Assembly: GCA_009923755.1 (NCBI GenBank)
Contig: RFSW01000005.1
Location: 1-37,493 of the forward strand
Length of the DNA stretch: 37,493 nucleotides
Reading direction: 5' to 3'
From: Betaproteobacteria bacterium
GTDB lineage: Bacteria; Pseudomonadota; Gammaproteobacteria; Burkholderiales; UBA3065
In this document: in pieces, positions 8,415 to 21,556 of the stretch
Numbering within the stretch: position 1 is the stretch's first letter
Layout of the letters: each line of letters starts with the position of its first letter
Notes under the pieces: model-generated
What the model was told of the DNA's origin: nothing
Databases searched by the model: none
The model's input: the letters and a program-made list of their open reading frames with translations, nothing else
Position numbers and translations under genes: made by a program

Positions 8415-10269
8415 GTTCCCGCTTTGGAAGAACGCTCTGATCGCCATCGTCATGGTGCTCGGGGTGGTCTACACCGTACCCAACCTGTTCGGCGAGGTGC
8501 CGGCGGTGCAGGTGCTGCCGGCTCGAGCGGGCGTCAAGGCCGATGCCGCCCTGATGGGCAGTGTCGAGGAGGCGCTCAAGGCGGGTGGCGTGAGTCCGCA
8601 GTCGGTCGTCAGAGACGAGCGCAGCATCCGCGTGCGCCTGGCCAGCACCGACGAGCAGCTCAAGTCCCGTGACGTTCTGCAGCAGGCGCTCGGCGGCAAC
8701 GTCATTGTCGCGCTTGCCTTGCAGTCGGCGTCTCCCGAGTGGTTGTCGTCGATCCGCGCTTTACCCATGTATCTCGGCCTCGACTTGCGTGGCGGCGTGC
8801 ACTTCCTGCTGGAAGTCGATATGAAGACTGCCATCACCAAGGCGGTCGAGCGTAATCAGAATGAGCTGCGTGGCAGTCTGCGCGAGGCCCGCATCAGCTA
8901 TGGCGGCATCAGCCGGCAGGGTGACGATTTGGTGCTTCGCTTCAAGGACGATGACGCCCGCAGCAAAGCGCGCGCTTTGATCGAGAAGGATTTCCGCGGC
9001 GTGTCGATGCGCGACGACGCGGTCGGCGACGACTTGCGTCTGGTTCTGTCGCTGACGCCTGCCGAGCTCAAGCGCATCGAAGAGGCCTCACTCCAGCAGA
9101 ACATCACCACGCTGAGAAACCGCGTCAATGAGCTTGGCGTGGCCGAGCCGATCGTGCAGCAGCAAGGCGCAGCGCGTGTCGTGGTGCAGCTGCCCGGCGT
9201 GCAGGACACCGCCAAAGCCAAAGACATCCTCGGCCGCACCGCGACCTTGGAGTTGCGGATGGTCGATGAGGAGCACTCCGACCCCGGCGCCCTGGCTGCC
9301 GCGCAGGCGGGACAGGTGCCGTTCGGCGACGACTTCGTCACCGACCGTGAGGGCCGGCCCTATGTGGTGAAAAAGCAGGTCTACCTGACCGGCGAGAACA
9401 TTGCCGACGCGCAGCCTGGCTTTGATGGCCAGAGCGGTCAGCCTGCCGTGCACATCAACCTCGACGGCAAGGGCGCGCGCATCTTCAAGCAGGTCACGCG
9501 CGAGAACGTCGGTAAGCGCATGGCCATGCTGCTGGTCGAGAAGGGCCGCTCGGAGGTGGTTACCGCCCCGGTCATCCGCACCGAGATCGCCGGCGGCCGC
9601 GTGCAGATCAGCGGTGCCATGAACACCGAGGAAGCCCGCGACATCGCGCTGCTGTTGCGCGCCGGCTCGCTGGCGGCGCCGATGGAGATCGTCGAGGAGC
9701 GCACCGTGGGCCCCTCGCTCGGTGCCGACAACATCAGCCGTGGCATCAATTCGACGCTCTATGGCTTTGCCGCCATCGTCGTCTTCATGGTCATCTACTA
9801 CCTCGCGTTCGGCGCGATCTCCTCGGTGGCGCTGGCCAGCAACCTGTTCCTGCTGATCGCGCTGCTCTCGCTGCTGCAGGCCACCCTAACGCTGCCCGGC
9901 ATCGCTGCCATCGCGCTCACGCTCGGTATGGCGATCGACGCCAACGTGCTGATCAACGAGCGTATCCGCGAGGAACTGCGCAACGGCAATTCGCCGGCCG
10001 CGTCGATCGTCGCCGGCTACGACCGCGCCTTCGACACCATCCTCGACTCCAACATCACCTCGCTGATCGCTGGGCTCGCCCTGCTTGCGTTCGGCTCCGG
10101 CCCGGTACGCGGCTTCGCAGTGGTGCACTGCCTCGGTATCCTGACCTCGATGTTCAGCGCGGTGTTGGTTTCGCGCGCGCTGGTCAACTTGGTCTATGGC
10201 CGGCAGAAGCGCATCGCGCGGCTGTCGATCGGCAACACCGACTGGGCACAGCGCGACGCCGCCGCCTGA
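8407..10269 (+). CDS. secD: Protein translocase subunit SecD
   Basis: SecD is an RND-superfamily membrane protein that, with SecF, uses the proton gradient to help pull preproteins out of the Sec channel. The product has 620 residues, the usual size. TM1 lies at the N-terminus (NALIAIVMVLGVVYTV). The large periplasmic P1 domain begins near YLGLDLRGGVHFLLEVD, the family's hallmark after TM1. Five further membrane helices lie in the C-terminal third, with GMAIDANVLINERIREELR carrying the conserved Asp for proton relay. secF follows 15 bases after the stop. No Shine-Dalgarno is visible, and the start region has the tandem repeat and mini-ORF listed separately. Confidence 0.98.
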   Translation: MNRFPLWKNALIAIVMVLGVVYTVPNLFGEVPAVQVLPARAGVKADAALMGSVEEALKAGGVSPQSVVRDERSIRVRLASTDEQLKSRDVLQQALGGNVIVALALQSASPEWLSSIRALPMYLGLDLRGGVHFLLEVDMKTAITKAVERNQNELRGSLREARISYGGISRQGDDLVLRFKDDDARSKARALIEKDFRGVSMRDDAVGDDLRLVLSLTPAELKRIEEASLQQNITTLRNRVNELGVAEPIVQQQGAARVVVQLPGVQDTAKAKDILGRTATLELRMVDEEHSDPGALAAAQAGQVPFGDDFVTDREGRPYVVKKQVYLTGENIADAQPGFDGQSGQPAVHINLDGKGARIFKQVTRENVGKRMAMLLVEKGRSEVVTAPVIRTEIAGGRVQISGAMNTEEARDIALLLRAGSLAAPMEIVEERTVGPSLGADNISRGINSTLYGFAAIVVFMVIYYLAFGAISSVALASNLFLLIALLSLLQATLTLPGIAAIALTLGMAIDANVLINERIREELRNGNSPAASIVAGYDRAFDTILDSNITSLIAGLALLAFGSGPVRGFAVVHCLGILTSMFSAVLVSRALVNLVYGRQKRIARLSIGNTDWAQRDAAA

Positions 10270-10284
10270 TCAGGACGCACTGCC

Positions 10285-11214
10285 ATGGAATTCTTCCGTA
10301 TCCGCCGCGACATCCCGTTCATGCGCCACGCCTTGTGGTTCAACGTGGTGTCGATCGTCACGTTTCTTGCCGCGGTGTTTTTTCTCACCACGCGTGGCCT
10401 GCATTTTTCGGTCGAGTTCACCGGTGGCACCGTCATGGAGGTCTCAACGCCGCAGGCTGCCGACCTGTCACGCATCCGCAGCGAGCTCTCCGGGCTCGGC
10501 TTTGCTGATGCCTCGGTGCAGAACTTCGGCACCTCCCGTGATGTGCTGATCCGTCTGCCAGTCAAGCAGGGCCTGACCAGCGCGCAGCTCTCGGAGCAGG
10601 TGTTCGCCTCGCTCAAGGCCGCGGAGCCTGGCATCGAGTTGCGTCGTGTGGAGTTCGTCGGGCCGCAGATCGGCAAGGAGCTCGCCACCGACGGCGGCAT
10701 GGCACTCCTGTTCGTCTGCCTGGGCATCGTGATCTATCTGTGGATGCGCTTTGAGTGGAAGTTCGGCGTCTCTGCGCTGATCGCCAACCTCCACGATGTG
10801 GTCATCATCCTGGGCTTCTTTGCTTTCTTCCAGTGGGAGTTCTCGCTCACCGTTTTGGCCGCGGTGCTCGCCGTGCTGGGCTATTCGGTGAACGAGTCGG
10901 TGGTGGTGTTCGACCGTATCCGCGAGAACTTCCGCAAGCTGCGCGGCCGCAGCGTGCCCGAGATCATCGACAACGCGCTGACCCGTACCATGAGCCGCAC
11001 CATCATCACCCACGGTTCGACGCAGCTCGCTGTCTTGTCGATGCTGATCTTCGGCGGCGAGGCTTTGCATGGCTTCGCGCTGGCGCTGACCATCGGCATC
11101 CTGTTCGGTATCTATTCTTCAGCCTTCGTCGCATCTGCGCTGGTGATGTGGCTTGGGGTGACACAGGCAGACCTGGTCAAGCCGGTCAAAGAACACGTCG
11201 ACGCGCTGCCGTAA
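10285..11214 (+). CDS. secF: Protein translocase subunit SecF
   Basis: The product has 309 residues, with an N-terminal TM helix (LWFNVVSIVTFLAAVFFL), the SecF-type VEFTGGTVMEV motif at the start of the periplasmic domain, and five C-terminal helices including LGYSVNESVVVFDRIRENFRK and GGEALHGFALALTIGILFG. It partners SecD in the SecDF complex. The start ATG follows CAGGACGC, an acceptable Shine-Dalgarno. It is the last export gene of the cluster; dedA follows 14 bases downstream. Confidence 0.98.
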   Translation: MEFFRIRRDIPFMRHALWFNVVSIVTFLAAVFFLTTRGLHFSVEFTGGTVMEVSTPQAADLSRIRSELSGLGFADASVQNFGTSRDVLIRLPVKQGLTSAQLSEQVFASLKAAEPGIELRRVEFVGPQIGKELATDGGMALLFVCLGIVIYLWMRFEWKFGVSALIANLHDVVIILGFFAFFQWEFSLTVLAAVLAVLGYSVNESVVVFDRIRENFRKLRGRSVPEIIDNALTRTMSRTIITHGSTQLAVLSMLIFGGEALHGFALALTIGILFGIYSSAFVASALVMWLGVTQADLVKPVKEHVDALP

Positions 11215-11228
11215 GGGGTTCTGCTGCG

Positions 11229-14891
<3,663 letters not shown>

Positions 14892-14967
14892 CGCGACGCC
14901 CTTTGCAGCGCGCCGCCGGCAGGCGGTGGGTCTATCCCGGGACGCGGGGCTGCGCCATCCCGCAGCG

Positions 14968-15399
14968 CTAAGCCGCTGCGACCGGCTCCTGCACCACTTC
15001 GTGGCTATGCGTCACTTCGGCAGTCTTGGCCAGCATCATGGTGGCCGAGCAATACTTCTCGGCCGATAGCCGGATCGCGTGCTCGACGCGGTTGGGCAGC
15101 AGATTGCGACCCGACACCACGAAGTGCAGGTGAATCTTGGTGAACACCTTGGGGTCGGTGGCGGCGCGTTCGGCGCTGACCTTGACTTCGCAGCCGGTCA
15201 CGTCCTGCTTGCTGTTGCGAAGAATGGTCACCACGTCATAGCTGGTGCAGCCGCCGGCGCCGATCAAAACCATCTCCATCGGTCGCGGACCGAGGTTACG
15301 ACCGCCGCCTTCGGGGGCGCCGTCCATGACGACGGCGTGGCCGCTACCGGTCTCGCCGACAAAACACACATTCTCGAGTAGTTTTACGCGGGCTTCCAA
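14968..15399 (-). CDS. OsmC family protein (YhfA-like)
   Basis: The product has 143 residues. The start is a TTG at 15399 with a clear AGGAG six bases upstream. OsmC-fold features include the first Cys motif (IGAGGCTSYDVVTIL) and the second (SAEKYCSATMMLAKTAEV), the two positions that act as redox cysteines in the peroxide-reducing OsmC/Ohr group. The GRNLGPRPMEMVLIG beginning is typical of the YhfA-like branch, whose physiological role is poorly defined, so peroxidase activity is only a possibility. It converges on coq7 across 76 bases containing small hairpins and diverges from rplM. Confidence 0.9.
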   Translation of the reverse strand: MEARVKLLENVCFVGETGSGHAVVMDGAPEGGGRNLGPRPMEMVLIGAGGCTSYDVVTILRNSKQDVTGCEVKVSAERAATDPKVFTKIHLHFVVSGRNLLPNRVEHAIRLSAEKYCSATMMLAKTAEVTHSHEVVQEPVAAA

Positions 15400-15547
15400 G
15401 GCTTGCTCCTGCAGTCGATGCGATGGGCGCGGATGCTAGCACGGGCCTCAGGCGCCGACTTTGATGCGCAGCATCGCCGATTTGAGGCGCAGCCCCGGGG
15501 GCTTTCTCCGGTGTCAGGGGCGTCATGTTGAACTGGGCTTTCGCTCG

Positions 15548-15577
15548 TTGACGCATCCCGCCGCGGCGCACTACAAT
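15548..15577 (+). promoter_or_regulatory. Sigma-70 promoter of rplM-rpsI
   Basis: TTGACG (15548-15553) and TACAAT (15572-15577) are 18 bases apart, each matching five of six consensus positions. The -10 ends 46 bases before the rplM ATG. It is the best-looking promoter I found in the window, as expected for a ribosomal protein operon. Confidence 0.75.
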
Positions 15578-15623
15578 CTCGGGCTTTTGGTGAACCGGCT
15601 CTATGCCGCACGAGATTCCAACA

Positions 15624-16052
15624 ATGAAAACCTTCTCCGCCAAGCCGCACGAAGTTCAGCGCGACTGGTTCGTGGTCGACGGCACCGACAAAGTGCTCGG
15701 CCGACTGGCCTCTGCTATCGCGCACCGTCTGCGCGGCAAGCACAAGGCCATCTACACGCCGCACGTCGACACCGGTGACTTCATCGTCGTCGTCAATGTC
15801 GAAAAGATCAAGGTCACCGGCAACAAAGCGCTGGACAAGAAGTACTACCGTCACAGCGGCTATCCCGGTGGCATCACCGAGACTACCTTTGGCAAGATGC
15901 AGCAGCGCTTTCCGGGCCGCGCATTGGAGAAGGCGGTCAAGGGTATGTTGCCCAAGGGCCCGCTTGGTTACGCCATGCTGAAGAAGCTCAAGGTGTACGC
16001 CGGCGACAACCATCCGCACAGCGCCCAACAGCCGCGCGCCCTGGAAATCTGA
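15624..16052 (+). CDS. rplM: 50S ribosomal protein L13
   Basis: The product has 142 residues, exactly the usual length, from the ATG at 15624 ([19 protein letters not shown]). The L13 signature is seen in [28 protein letters not shown] and [24 protein letters not shown]13 is an early assembly protein of the large subunit. It is co-transcribed with rpsI 11 bases downstream; a strong promoter lies upstream and a terminator follows rpsI. Confidence 0.99.
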   Translation: MKTFSAKPHEVQRDWFVVDGTDKVLGRLASAIAHRLRGKHKAIYTPHVDTGDFIVVVNVEKIKVTGNKALDKKYYRHSGYPGGITETTFGKMQQRFPGRALEKAVKGMLPKGPLGYAMLKKLKVYAGDNHPHSAQQPRALEI

Positions 16053-16063
16053 GGAGTCACCCA

Positions 16064-16456
16064 GTGATCGGTAATTATTACTACGGAACCGGCCGCCGCA
16101 AGAGTTCGGTCGCCCGCGTCTTTATCCAGTCGGGCAGCGGCAAGTTCGTCATCAACGGCAAGTCCATCGACGAGTACTTCGCTCGCGAGACCGGCCGCAT
16201 GATCGCCCGCCAACCGCTGGAGGTCACCGAGCACGTCAACCAGTTCGACGTCACGGTCAACGTTGACGGCGGCGGCGAGACCGGACAGGCCGGTGCGGTG
16301 CGTCACGGTCTGGCCCGTGCGCTGGTCGACTACAACGCCGACCTCAAGGGCGAGCTGCGTCGTCATGGACTGATGACCCGCGATGCCCGCGAGGTGGAGC
16401 GCAAGAAGGTCGGTCTGCACAAGGCGCGTCGGCGCAAGCAGTTCAGCAAGCGCTAA
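16064..16456 (+). CDS. rpsI: 30S ribosomal protein S9
   Basis: The product has 130 residues from a GTG start with GAGGAG upstream. S9 features are [41 protein letters not shown] and the basic C-terminal tail [11 protein letters not shown], whose final Lys-Arg reaches the P-site tRNA. The rplM-rpsI pair is conserved across bacteria. Confidence 0.99.
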   Translation: MIGNYYYGTGRRKSSVARVFIQSGSGKFVINGKSIDEYFARETGRMIARQPLEVTEHVNQFDVTVNVDGGGETGQAGAVRHGLARALVDYNADLKGELRRHGLMTRDAREVERKKVGLHKARRRKQFSKR

Positions 16457-16464
16457 GGCCGCAG

Positions 16465-16492
16465 AAAAAACCGCCTCCGGGCGGTTTTTTTT
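16465..16492 (+). terminator. Rho-independent terminator of rplM-rpsI
   Basis: AAAAAACCGCC-TCCG-GGCGGTTTTTTTT forms a GC stem with a four-base loop, extended by A-T pairs, with eight T. It begins 8 bases after the rpsI stop; the A-run also makes it potentially bidirectional. Confidence 0.93.
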
Positions 16493-16512
16493 CGTTCGCA
16501 CGGGAGGTTTCA

Positions 16513-17562
16513 ATGGTCCAAGACACACAGCCCATCAAGGTCGGCATCGTCGGTGGCACCGGTTACACCGGCGTCGAACTGCTGCGCCTGCTCGCCGCGC
16601 ACCCGGCCGTGCAACTCGAGGTCATCACCTCGCGCGGTGATGCCGGCACGCCGGTTGCCGCCATGTTCCCCAATCTCAGGGGGCGGGTCGATATCGCCTT
16701 CACTGTGCCGGATGCTGCCGCGCTGGCCGGCTGCGATGTGGTGTTCTTTGCCACACCCAATGGCATTGCCATGCAGGAGGCCGGTGCTCTGCTGGACCGG
16801 GGGGTGCGCGTCATCGACCTCGCTGCGGATTTTCGCATCAAGGATGTGGCCGACTGGCAACGCTGGTACGGCATGACCCATGCCAGTCCAGCGCTTGTCG
16901 CCGAGGCGGTCTATGGCTTGCCGGAGTTCGACCGTGAGTCCATCCGCGGTGCACGCCTGGTCGCCAACCCGGGGTGTTATCCCACCGCGGTGCAATTGGG
17001 TTTCATGCCGCTGCTGCGCGCTGGTGTGGTCGATGCCTCATCGCTGATCGCAGACTGCAAGTCGGGGGTCAGCGGGGCAGGGCGCAAGGCCGAGGTCCAC
17101 AGTCTGCTGGCCGAGGCCGGCGACAATTTCAAGGCCTATGGTGTGCCCGGACACCGGCACTTGCCGGAGATCCGCCAGGGCTTGTCGGGCATCGCGGGCT
17201 GCGCGGTCGGGCTGACTTTCGTGCCTCACCTCACGCCGATGATCCGTGGCATCCACGCTACCCTTTACGCCCGTCTGACGGATGCGCGCGTCGATCTGCA
17301 GGCCTTGTTCTGCGAGGCCTACGCCAGTGAGCCCTTTGTCGATGTGATGCCGTCCGGCGCACACCCGGAGACGCGTTCGGTGCGCGGCGCCAACACTTGC
17401 CGCATCGCTGTGCATCGTCCGCAGGGGGGTGATACGGTGGTGGTGCTGTCGGTCATCGATAATCTGGTCAAAGGTGCTGCGGGTCAGGCCATCCACAACA
17501 TGAACCTGATGTTCGGACTGCCCGAGGCCACCGGCATCGACGCCATCGCCCTGTTACCGTGA
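16513..17562 (+). CDS. argC: N-acetyl-gamma-glutamyl-phosphate reductase
   Basis: ArgC catalyses the NADPH-dependent third step of arginine synthesis. The product has 349 residues from an ATG behind GGGAGG. The Rossmann motif [17 protein letters not shown] is at residues 11-27, the catalytic Cys lies in [14 protein letters not shown], and [11 protein letters not shown] and [12 protein letters not shown] complete the substrate site. It follows the rpsI terminator, so it should have its own promoter. No other arginine gene is nearby. Confidence 0.98.
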   Translation: MVQDTQPIKVGIVGGTGYTGVELLRLLAAHPAVQLEVITSRGDAGTPVAAMFPNLRGRVDIAFTVPDAAALAGCDVVFFATPNGIAMQEAGALLDRGVRVIDLAADFRIKDVADWQRWYGMTHASPALVAEAVYGLPEFDRESIRGARLVANPGCYPTAVQLGFMPLLRAGVVDASSLIADCKSGVSGAGRKAEVHSLLAEAGDNFKAYGVPGHRHLPEIRQGLSGIAGCAVGLTFVPHLTPMIRGIHATLYARLTDARVDLQALFCEAYASEPFVDVMPSGAHPETRSVRGANTCRIAVHRPQGGDTVVVLSVIDNLVKGAAGQAIHNMNLMFGLPEATGIDAIALLP

Positions 17563-17625
17563 GGGTTGAAGCGCCCGCCGCCCGTCCTCATACTTAGCCC
17601 ATTGCCGATTTGTAGGGAGCCCGCC

Positions 17626-17991
17626 ATGAATGCCATCACCGACACCCCCGTCACTGCGGCACCGTCCGCCATCCTGCTCACCGACAGCGCGGTTGCCAAG
17701 GTGCTCGACCTGATCGCCGAAGAAGGCAATCCGGAGATTCGCCTGCGCGTGTTCGTCAGCGGTGGCGGCTGCTCGGGCTTTCAGTACGGCTTCCAGTTCG
17801 AAGAGTCGACAGCTGAGGACGACGCTGTCATCGAACGCGGCGGGGTCACGCTGTTGTGCGATCCGATGAGTTATCAGTACCTGGCCGGTGCCGAGATCGA
17901 CTACACCGAGGGCATCGAGGGCGCTCAGTTCGTCATCCGTAACCCCAACGCCACCACCACCTGCGGCTGCGGCTCCTCGTTCTCGGTTTAA
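17626..17991 (+). CDS. erpA: Iron-sulfur cluster insertion protein ErpA
   Basis: The product has 121 residues from the ATG at 17626, with TAGGGAG upstream; the track ORF adds 20 spurious residues. The A-type carrier Cys set is present: [13 protein letters not shown] and the C-terminal CGCGSSFSV. The segment [13 protein letters not shown] and the absence of an isc or suf cluster point to ErpA rather than IscA. ErpA delivers Fe-S clusters to apoproteins, including isoprenoid-synthesis enzymes. The argC-erpA-anmK-M23 neighbourhood is common in betaproteobacteria. The TAA stop overlaps the anmK stop through TTAA. Confidence 0.95.
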   Translation: MNAITDTPVTAAPSAILLTDSAVAKVLDLIAEEGNPEIRLRVFVSGGGCSGFQYGFQFEESTAEDDAVIERGGVTLLCDPMSYQYLAGAEIDYTEGIEGAQFVIRNPNATTTCGCGSSFSV

Positions 17992-19163
17992 GCGGGTGGC
18001 GCCGGGTAGACGGCGCCCAGTACACGCAGACCGTGCGCGCCGGTCACGACCGGCAGATTGCCAGGGCGGCCCTCCAGTCTCCGTTTCGCCAGCCAGGCAA
18101 AGGCTGCTGCTTCCACGTGCATCGGGTCGAGCCCGATGGCCGATGTGGTGTCGACTGTGCAGTTCGCTAGCGCCGTGCGAAGCCGTCCCAAGAGGTCGGG
18201 GTTTCGCGCACCGCCGCCGCAAATCAGCACAGCGCGTGTCGCTGGCGCATGCTGACCGATGGCCAGCGCGATCGAACGCGCGGTGAATTCGGCCAGGGTG
18301 GCTTGCACGTCGGCCGGCGCGTAGGCATCCAGCGCCAAGCTCAGCAACCAATGCAGGTCGAACGCCTCGCGGCCACAGCTCTTGGGTGGCGCCTTGGCGA
18401 GAAACGGGTGGGCCAACATCTGCTCCAGCAGAGGCGATTGCACGCATCCGCTGGCCGACCAAGCGCCGTCGGCATCGAGTGGACGGCCCAGACAATGGCC
18501 GATCCATGCATCGAGCAGCACGTTGCCAGGCCCACAATCGAAGCCGCTCACCGGTTGTTGCGAATGCAGCAAGGTCAGGTTGGCCATGCCGCCGATGTTC
18601 ACCACCACCCGAGGCGTCGCGGTCCCCAACAGGGCCGCATGAAAAGCCGGTACCAGGGGTGCGCCCTGGCCGCCGGCAGCCATGTCGGCGCTGCGAAAAT
18701 CGCAGACCACGGCGGTCCCGGTGAGCTCTGCGAGCAGAGAGCCGTCCAGCAGTTGCACGGTGTAGCCGTCCTCGGGGCGGTGGCGCACCGTTTGCCCGTG
18801 GGCGCCCAGCGCGCTGACGGCACTCGGCGAGATCCCTGTCGCCTCGAGGAGGGGCGCGAGCGTGGCGGCGCAGTGGCGCGACAGGCCGATCGAGGCGCGT
18901 GCCGCACGAGCCAGTTCATCGTGCCCGCCGGCTTGCTGCAAGGCCAGCAGTTCGGCGCGCAATGCCGCCGGAAAGGGCAGGTGGTGGTGGTGCAGGGCGC
19001 CTACCGCGACGGTTTCGTCAGCCGCCACTGCGTGCGCAGCATCAGATTCGGGCGCGAGGTCCTCGAAACGGGCCAAGACCGCATCCACACCATCGAGGCT
19101 GGTGCCGGACATCAAGCCGGCAAACCATTTCGCAGCGGGTTCGGTCCGGGCGCCGCCGGCCAT
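17988..19163 (-). CDS. anmK: Anhydro-N-acetylmuramic acid kinase
   Basis: AnmK phosphorylates and opens 1,6-anhydro-MurNAc released from turned-over peptidoglycan. The product has 391 residues from the ATG at 19163; the 533-residue track ORF is an extension into the upstream gene. Landmarks are [18 protein letters not shown] at the N-terminus, [38 protein letters not shown] and a C-terminal [15 protein letters not shown] phosphate loop. The start overlaps the stop of the upstream M23 peptidase by one base (TGATG), linking wall cleavage and recycling in one operon. Confidence 0.97.
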   Translation of the reverse strand: MAGGARTEPAAKWFAGLMSGTSLDGVDAVLARFEDLAPESDAAHAVAADETVAVGALHHHHLPFPAALRAELLALQQAGGHDELARAARASIGLSRHCAATLAPLLEATGISPSAVSALGAHGQTVRHRPEDGYTVQLLDGSLLAELTGTAVVCDFRSADMAAGGQGAPLVPAFHAALLGTATPRVVVNIGGMANLTLLHSQQPVSGFDCGPGNVLLDAWIGHCLGRPLDADGAWSASGCVQSPLLEQMLAHPFLAKAPPKSCGREAFDLHWLLSLALDAYAPADVQATLAEFTARSIALAIGQHAPATRAVLICGGGARNPDLLGRLRTALANCTVDTTSAIGLDPMHVEAAAFAWLAKRRLEGRPGNLPVVTGAHGLRVLGAVYPAPPA

Positions 19164-20473
19164 CACTCGAAACGGGCGGCGACGGTCTGTTTGGCGAAAC
19201 CGATGTGACGCAAGGCGAGCGTGCGTTGTTGCTCGAAGGCCAAGCGGGCTTCTCCGGCGAGCGGTGCAGCCTCCGCGGTACGCACAGTCTGTGGGTCGAT
19301 CTGCGCACCCTTGACGCGGAATTCGTAATGCAGGTGAGGGCCGGTGGCCAGTCCGGTCGCACCGACGTAGCCGATGGTCGAGCCTTGAGCCACGCGCGCA
19401 CCACGGCGCACGCCGGGGCCAAAGCCTGACAGGTGCCCGTACGCGGTGCTGTGTCCGTTGCCGTGCGCGATCACCACCAGATTGCCGTAGCCGCCTGAGT
19501 AGCCGGCAGTCTCCACCACTCCGTCGGCGGTGGCGCGAACCTTGGTCCCGCTCGGTGCACCGTAATCCACCCCACGGTGCGCCCGCCATTCCTGCAACAC
19601 CGGGTGGAAGCGCGCGGTCGAGAAGCCCGAGGTGACGCGCGAGAACTCCAGCGGCGACATCAGAAACTGCCGACGCAGACTCTTGCCGTCGGCGTTGTAG
19701 TAGGCGCCGCGCTGGCCGCGCGGCTCGAACCAGTAGGCAGCGTGGGTGGCGTCACCGTTGTGGAATTCGGCGGCGAGCACACGACCGCTGCCGGCCACCT
19801 CGCCGTTGCGCAGGTTCTGTTCGAACACCACCCAGAAACGGTCGCCCTTGCGCAGGCCGCGGTGAAAATCGATAACGCCGGAAAAGATCTCGGCGAGCTG
19901 CACGGCGACGGCATCAGGGATACCGGCATCGTCGGTGGCAGCGAACAGGGAGCTGCGAATCTCGCCGCTGGCGTAGCGCGGTGCGGTCTGCAGGGCGACG
20001 TCTGCGAGGCGTACCGCAAGCGTTTCGCCAGTGGTGTCGATGTCGACCCGACGCCCATCAGCGCCTTGGAACGAGAGGCTTTGCAGACGCCCCTCGGCGT
20101 CGACTCTGACATCGATCGCCTGGCCTGGCTTGAGATTGCCCAGTACACGACGGGTCGGGGCATCGCTCATGAGACGAGCGGTATCTTGACCCGCCACGCC
20201 AGCACGCGACAGCACGGCGCCCATGGTGTCACCGCGGCGCACCACAGGGGCGAAGCTGAAGGCCCGCTCATCTTCGAGCCCCACCGGCTCAAGCGAGAAG
20301 CCTTCGGGCGCCTCCACGCGGTGCAGGGTCTGTAGGTCGAGACTGCTTGGCGGCGCCACGCCGAAGGCGGTAAACACCACCAGCGAACCTGTCGCGGCAA
20401 GCACGGTACCGATGCCGGCACGCCACAAACGGTGGCGCTGCTCGGCGGAGAGTCGGGCGCGGAAGTCGGTCAT
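19163..20473 (-). CDS. M23 family metallopeptidase, MepM-like murein endopeptidase
   Basis: The product has 436 residues from the ATG at 20473. An N-terminal anchor or uncleaved signal (IGTVLAATGSLVVFTAFGV, residues about 20-40) places it in the periplasm. A LysM-like/OapA-type segment follows (VVRRGDTMGAVLSRAGV). The C-terminal LytM domain has zinc ligands in HRGVDYGAPSG and GPHLHYEF, with a further His in HSTAYGHLSGF, so the catalytic set is complete. MepM-type enzymes cut D,D crosslinks to allow wall growth. It is first in the operon with anmK. Only 21 bases separate its start from the divergent mutY, so the two promoter regions must overlap each other's coding ends. Confidence 0.93.
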   Translation of the reverse strand: MTDFRARLSAEQRHRLWRAGIGTVLAATGSLVVFTAFGVAPPSSLDLQTLHRVEAPEGFSLEPVGLEDERAFSFAPVVRRGDTMGAVLSRAGVAGQDTARLMSDAPTRRVLGNLKPGQAIDVRVDAEGRLQSLSFQGADGRRVDIDTTGETLAVRLADVALQTAPRYASGEIRSSLFAATDDAGIPDAVAVQLAEIFSGVIDFHRGLRKGDRFWVVFEQNLRNGEVAGSGRVLAAEFHNGDATHAAYWFEPRGQRGAYYNADGKSLRRQFLMSPLEFSRVTSGFSTARFHPVLQEWRAHRGVDYGAPSGTKVRATADGVVETAGYSGGYGNLVVIAHGNGHSTAYGHLSGFGPGVRRGARVAQGSTIGYVGATGLATGPHLHYEFRVKGAQIDPQTVRTAEAAPLAGEARLAFEQQRTLALRHIGFAKQTVAARFE

Positions 20474-20494
20474 TGAGGCAAAATTAACACAATC

Positions 20495-21556
20495 GTGTCG
20501 TCCGGCAAACCCACCTTGGCAACCGCAAACCATTTTGTCTGTCGTGTCAATGACTGGCAGCGGCGGGCTGGGCGTCACGGCCTGCCTTGGCAAGGTGGCG
20601 GTCCATACCGTGTCTGGTTGTCGGAGGTGATGCTGCAACAGACCCAGGTCGCCACTGTCGTGCCGGCTTTTATTCGGTTTCTCGAACGCTTCCCCGATGT
20701 GGTCACGCTCGCTCAGGCACCGCTCGATGAGGTGCTCGGCCTTTGGTCGGGCCTTGGGTATTACAGCCGAGCCCGCAATCTGCATCGGGCGGCTTGCGAG
20801 GTGGTGGCGCGAGGCGGCTTTCCTGAATCGCTCGAAGAACTGATGCGACTGCCCGGGGTCGGTCGCTCGACCGCTGCCGCCATCGTCTCTCTCGCCTTCG
20901 ACCGGCCCGCAGCCATCCTCGACGGTAACGTGCGGCGCGTGTTCGCCCGCCATGCCGGCGTCGAGGGCTGGCCCGGCGACCCGGCGGTGGCGCGTCGGCT
21001 GTGGATTGAGGCCGAGGCGCGCCTGCCGGCACCTGAGGCGCCCGCAGGCACCGCGCGCACCTATACGCAAGCGCTGATGGACCTCGGGGCCACCGTGTGT
21101 CACCGACGCCGGCCCGCCTGCACCGCCTGCCCGGTGGCCAGCGACTGCGTGGCCCGGGCGCACGACCGCGTGGCGAGTGTGCCGGCACCACGGCCGTCGC
21201 GTGCGCGGCCTTTGCGGCGCATCGGCTTGCTTCTCGACGCAGGCGCCAGCGGTGTGGCCCTGGTGCGTCGACCGGAGCGCGGCGTCTGGGGCGGGCTCTG
21301 GTGCCTGCCGGAGGGCAGCGCCGCCGCACCCTGGCACACCGTGCATCACGATCTGACGCACGTACGCCTCGAGATCGTCGTGGGCCGGGCAGAGGCGGCG
21401 GCCGCAATGTCGACGGCAAGCGCAGCGCTGACCGGCGGCGTCCGCCGGTTCGCCTGGGACGAGGTCTGGCCGCTCGGTCTGCCACGGCCGGTCCGTGACA
21501 TCCTGCAGATGGCCCATCGCCAGTGCATGACGACCGATCTGCCGGTGGCCTCATGA
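20495..21556 (+). CDS. mutY: A/G-specific adenine glycosylase
   Basis: MutY removes adenine mispaired with 8-oxoguanine. The product has 353 residues from a GTG at 20495, with TTG at 20516 as the alternative. The helix-hairpin-helix and catalytic region are seen in SEVMLQQTQVATVVP, LWSGLGYYSRARNLH, LMRLPGVGRSTAAAI and AAILDGNVRRVFAR, whose Asp is catalytic. The 4Fe-4S loop has the classical spacing (CHRRRPACTACPVASDC). The C-terminal part is the Nudix-like 8-oxoG recognition domain (GVWGGLWCLPEG). The stop overlaps the ybgC start (ATGA), so mutY probably heads the tol-pal transcript here. Confidence 0.98.
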   Translation: MSSGKPTLATANHFVCRVNDWQRRAGRHGLPWQGGGPYRVWLSEVMLQQTQVATVVPAFIRFLERFPDVVTLAQAPLDEVLGLWSGLGYYSRARNLHRAACEVVARGGFPESLEELMRLPGVGRSTAAAIVSLAFDRPAAILDGNVRRVFARHAGVEGWPGDPAVARRLWIEAEARLPAPEAPAGTARTYTQALMDLGATVCHRRRPACTACPVASDCVARAHDRVASVPAPRPSRARPLRRIGLLLDAGASGVALVRRPERGVWGGLWCLPEGSAAAPWHTVHHDLTHVRLEIVVGRAEAAAAMSTASAALTGGVRRFAWDEVWPLGLPRPVRDILQMAHRQCMTTDLPVAS

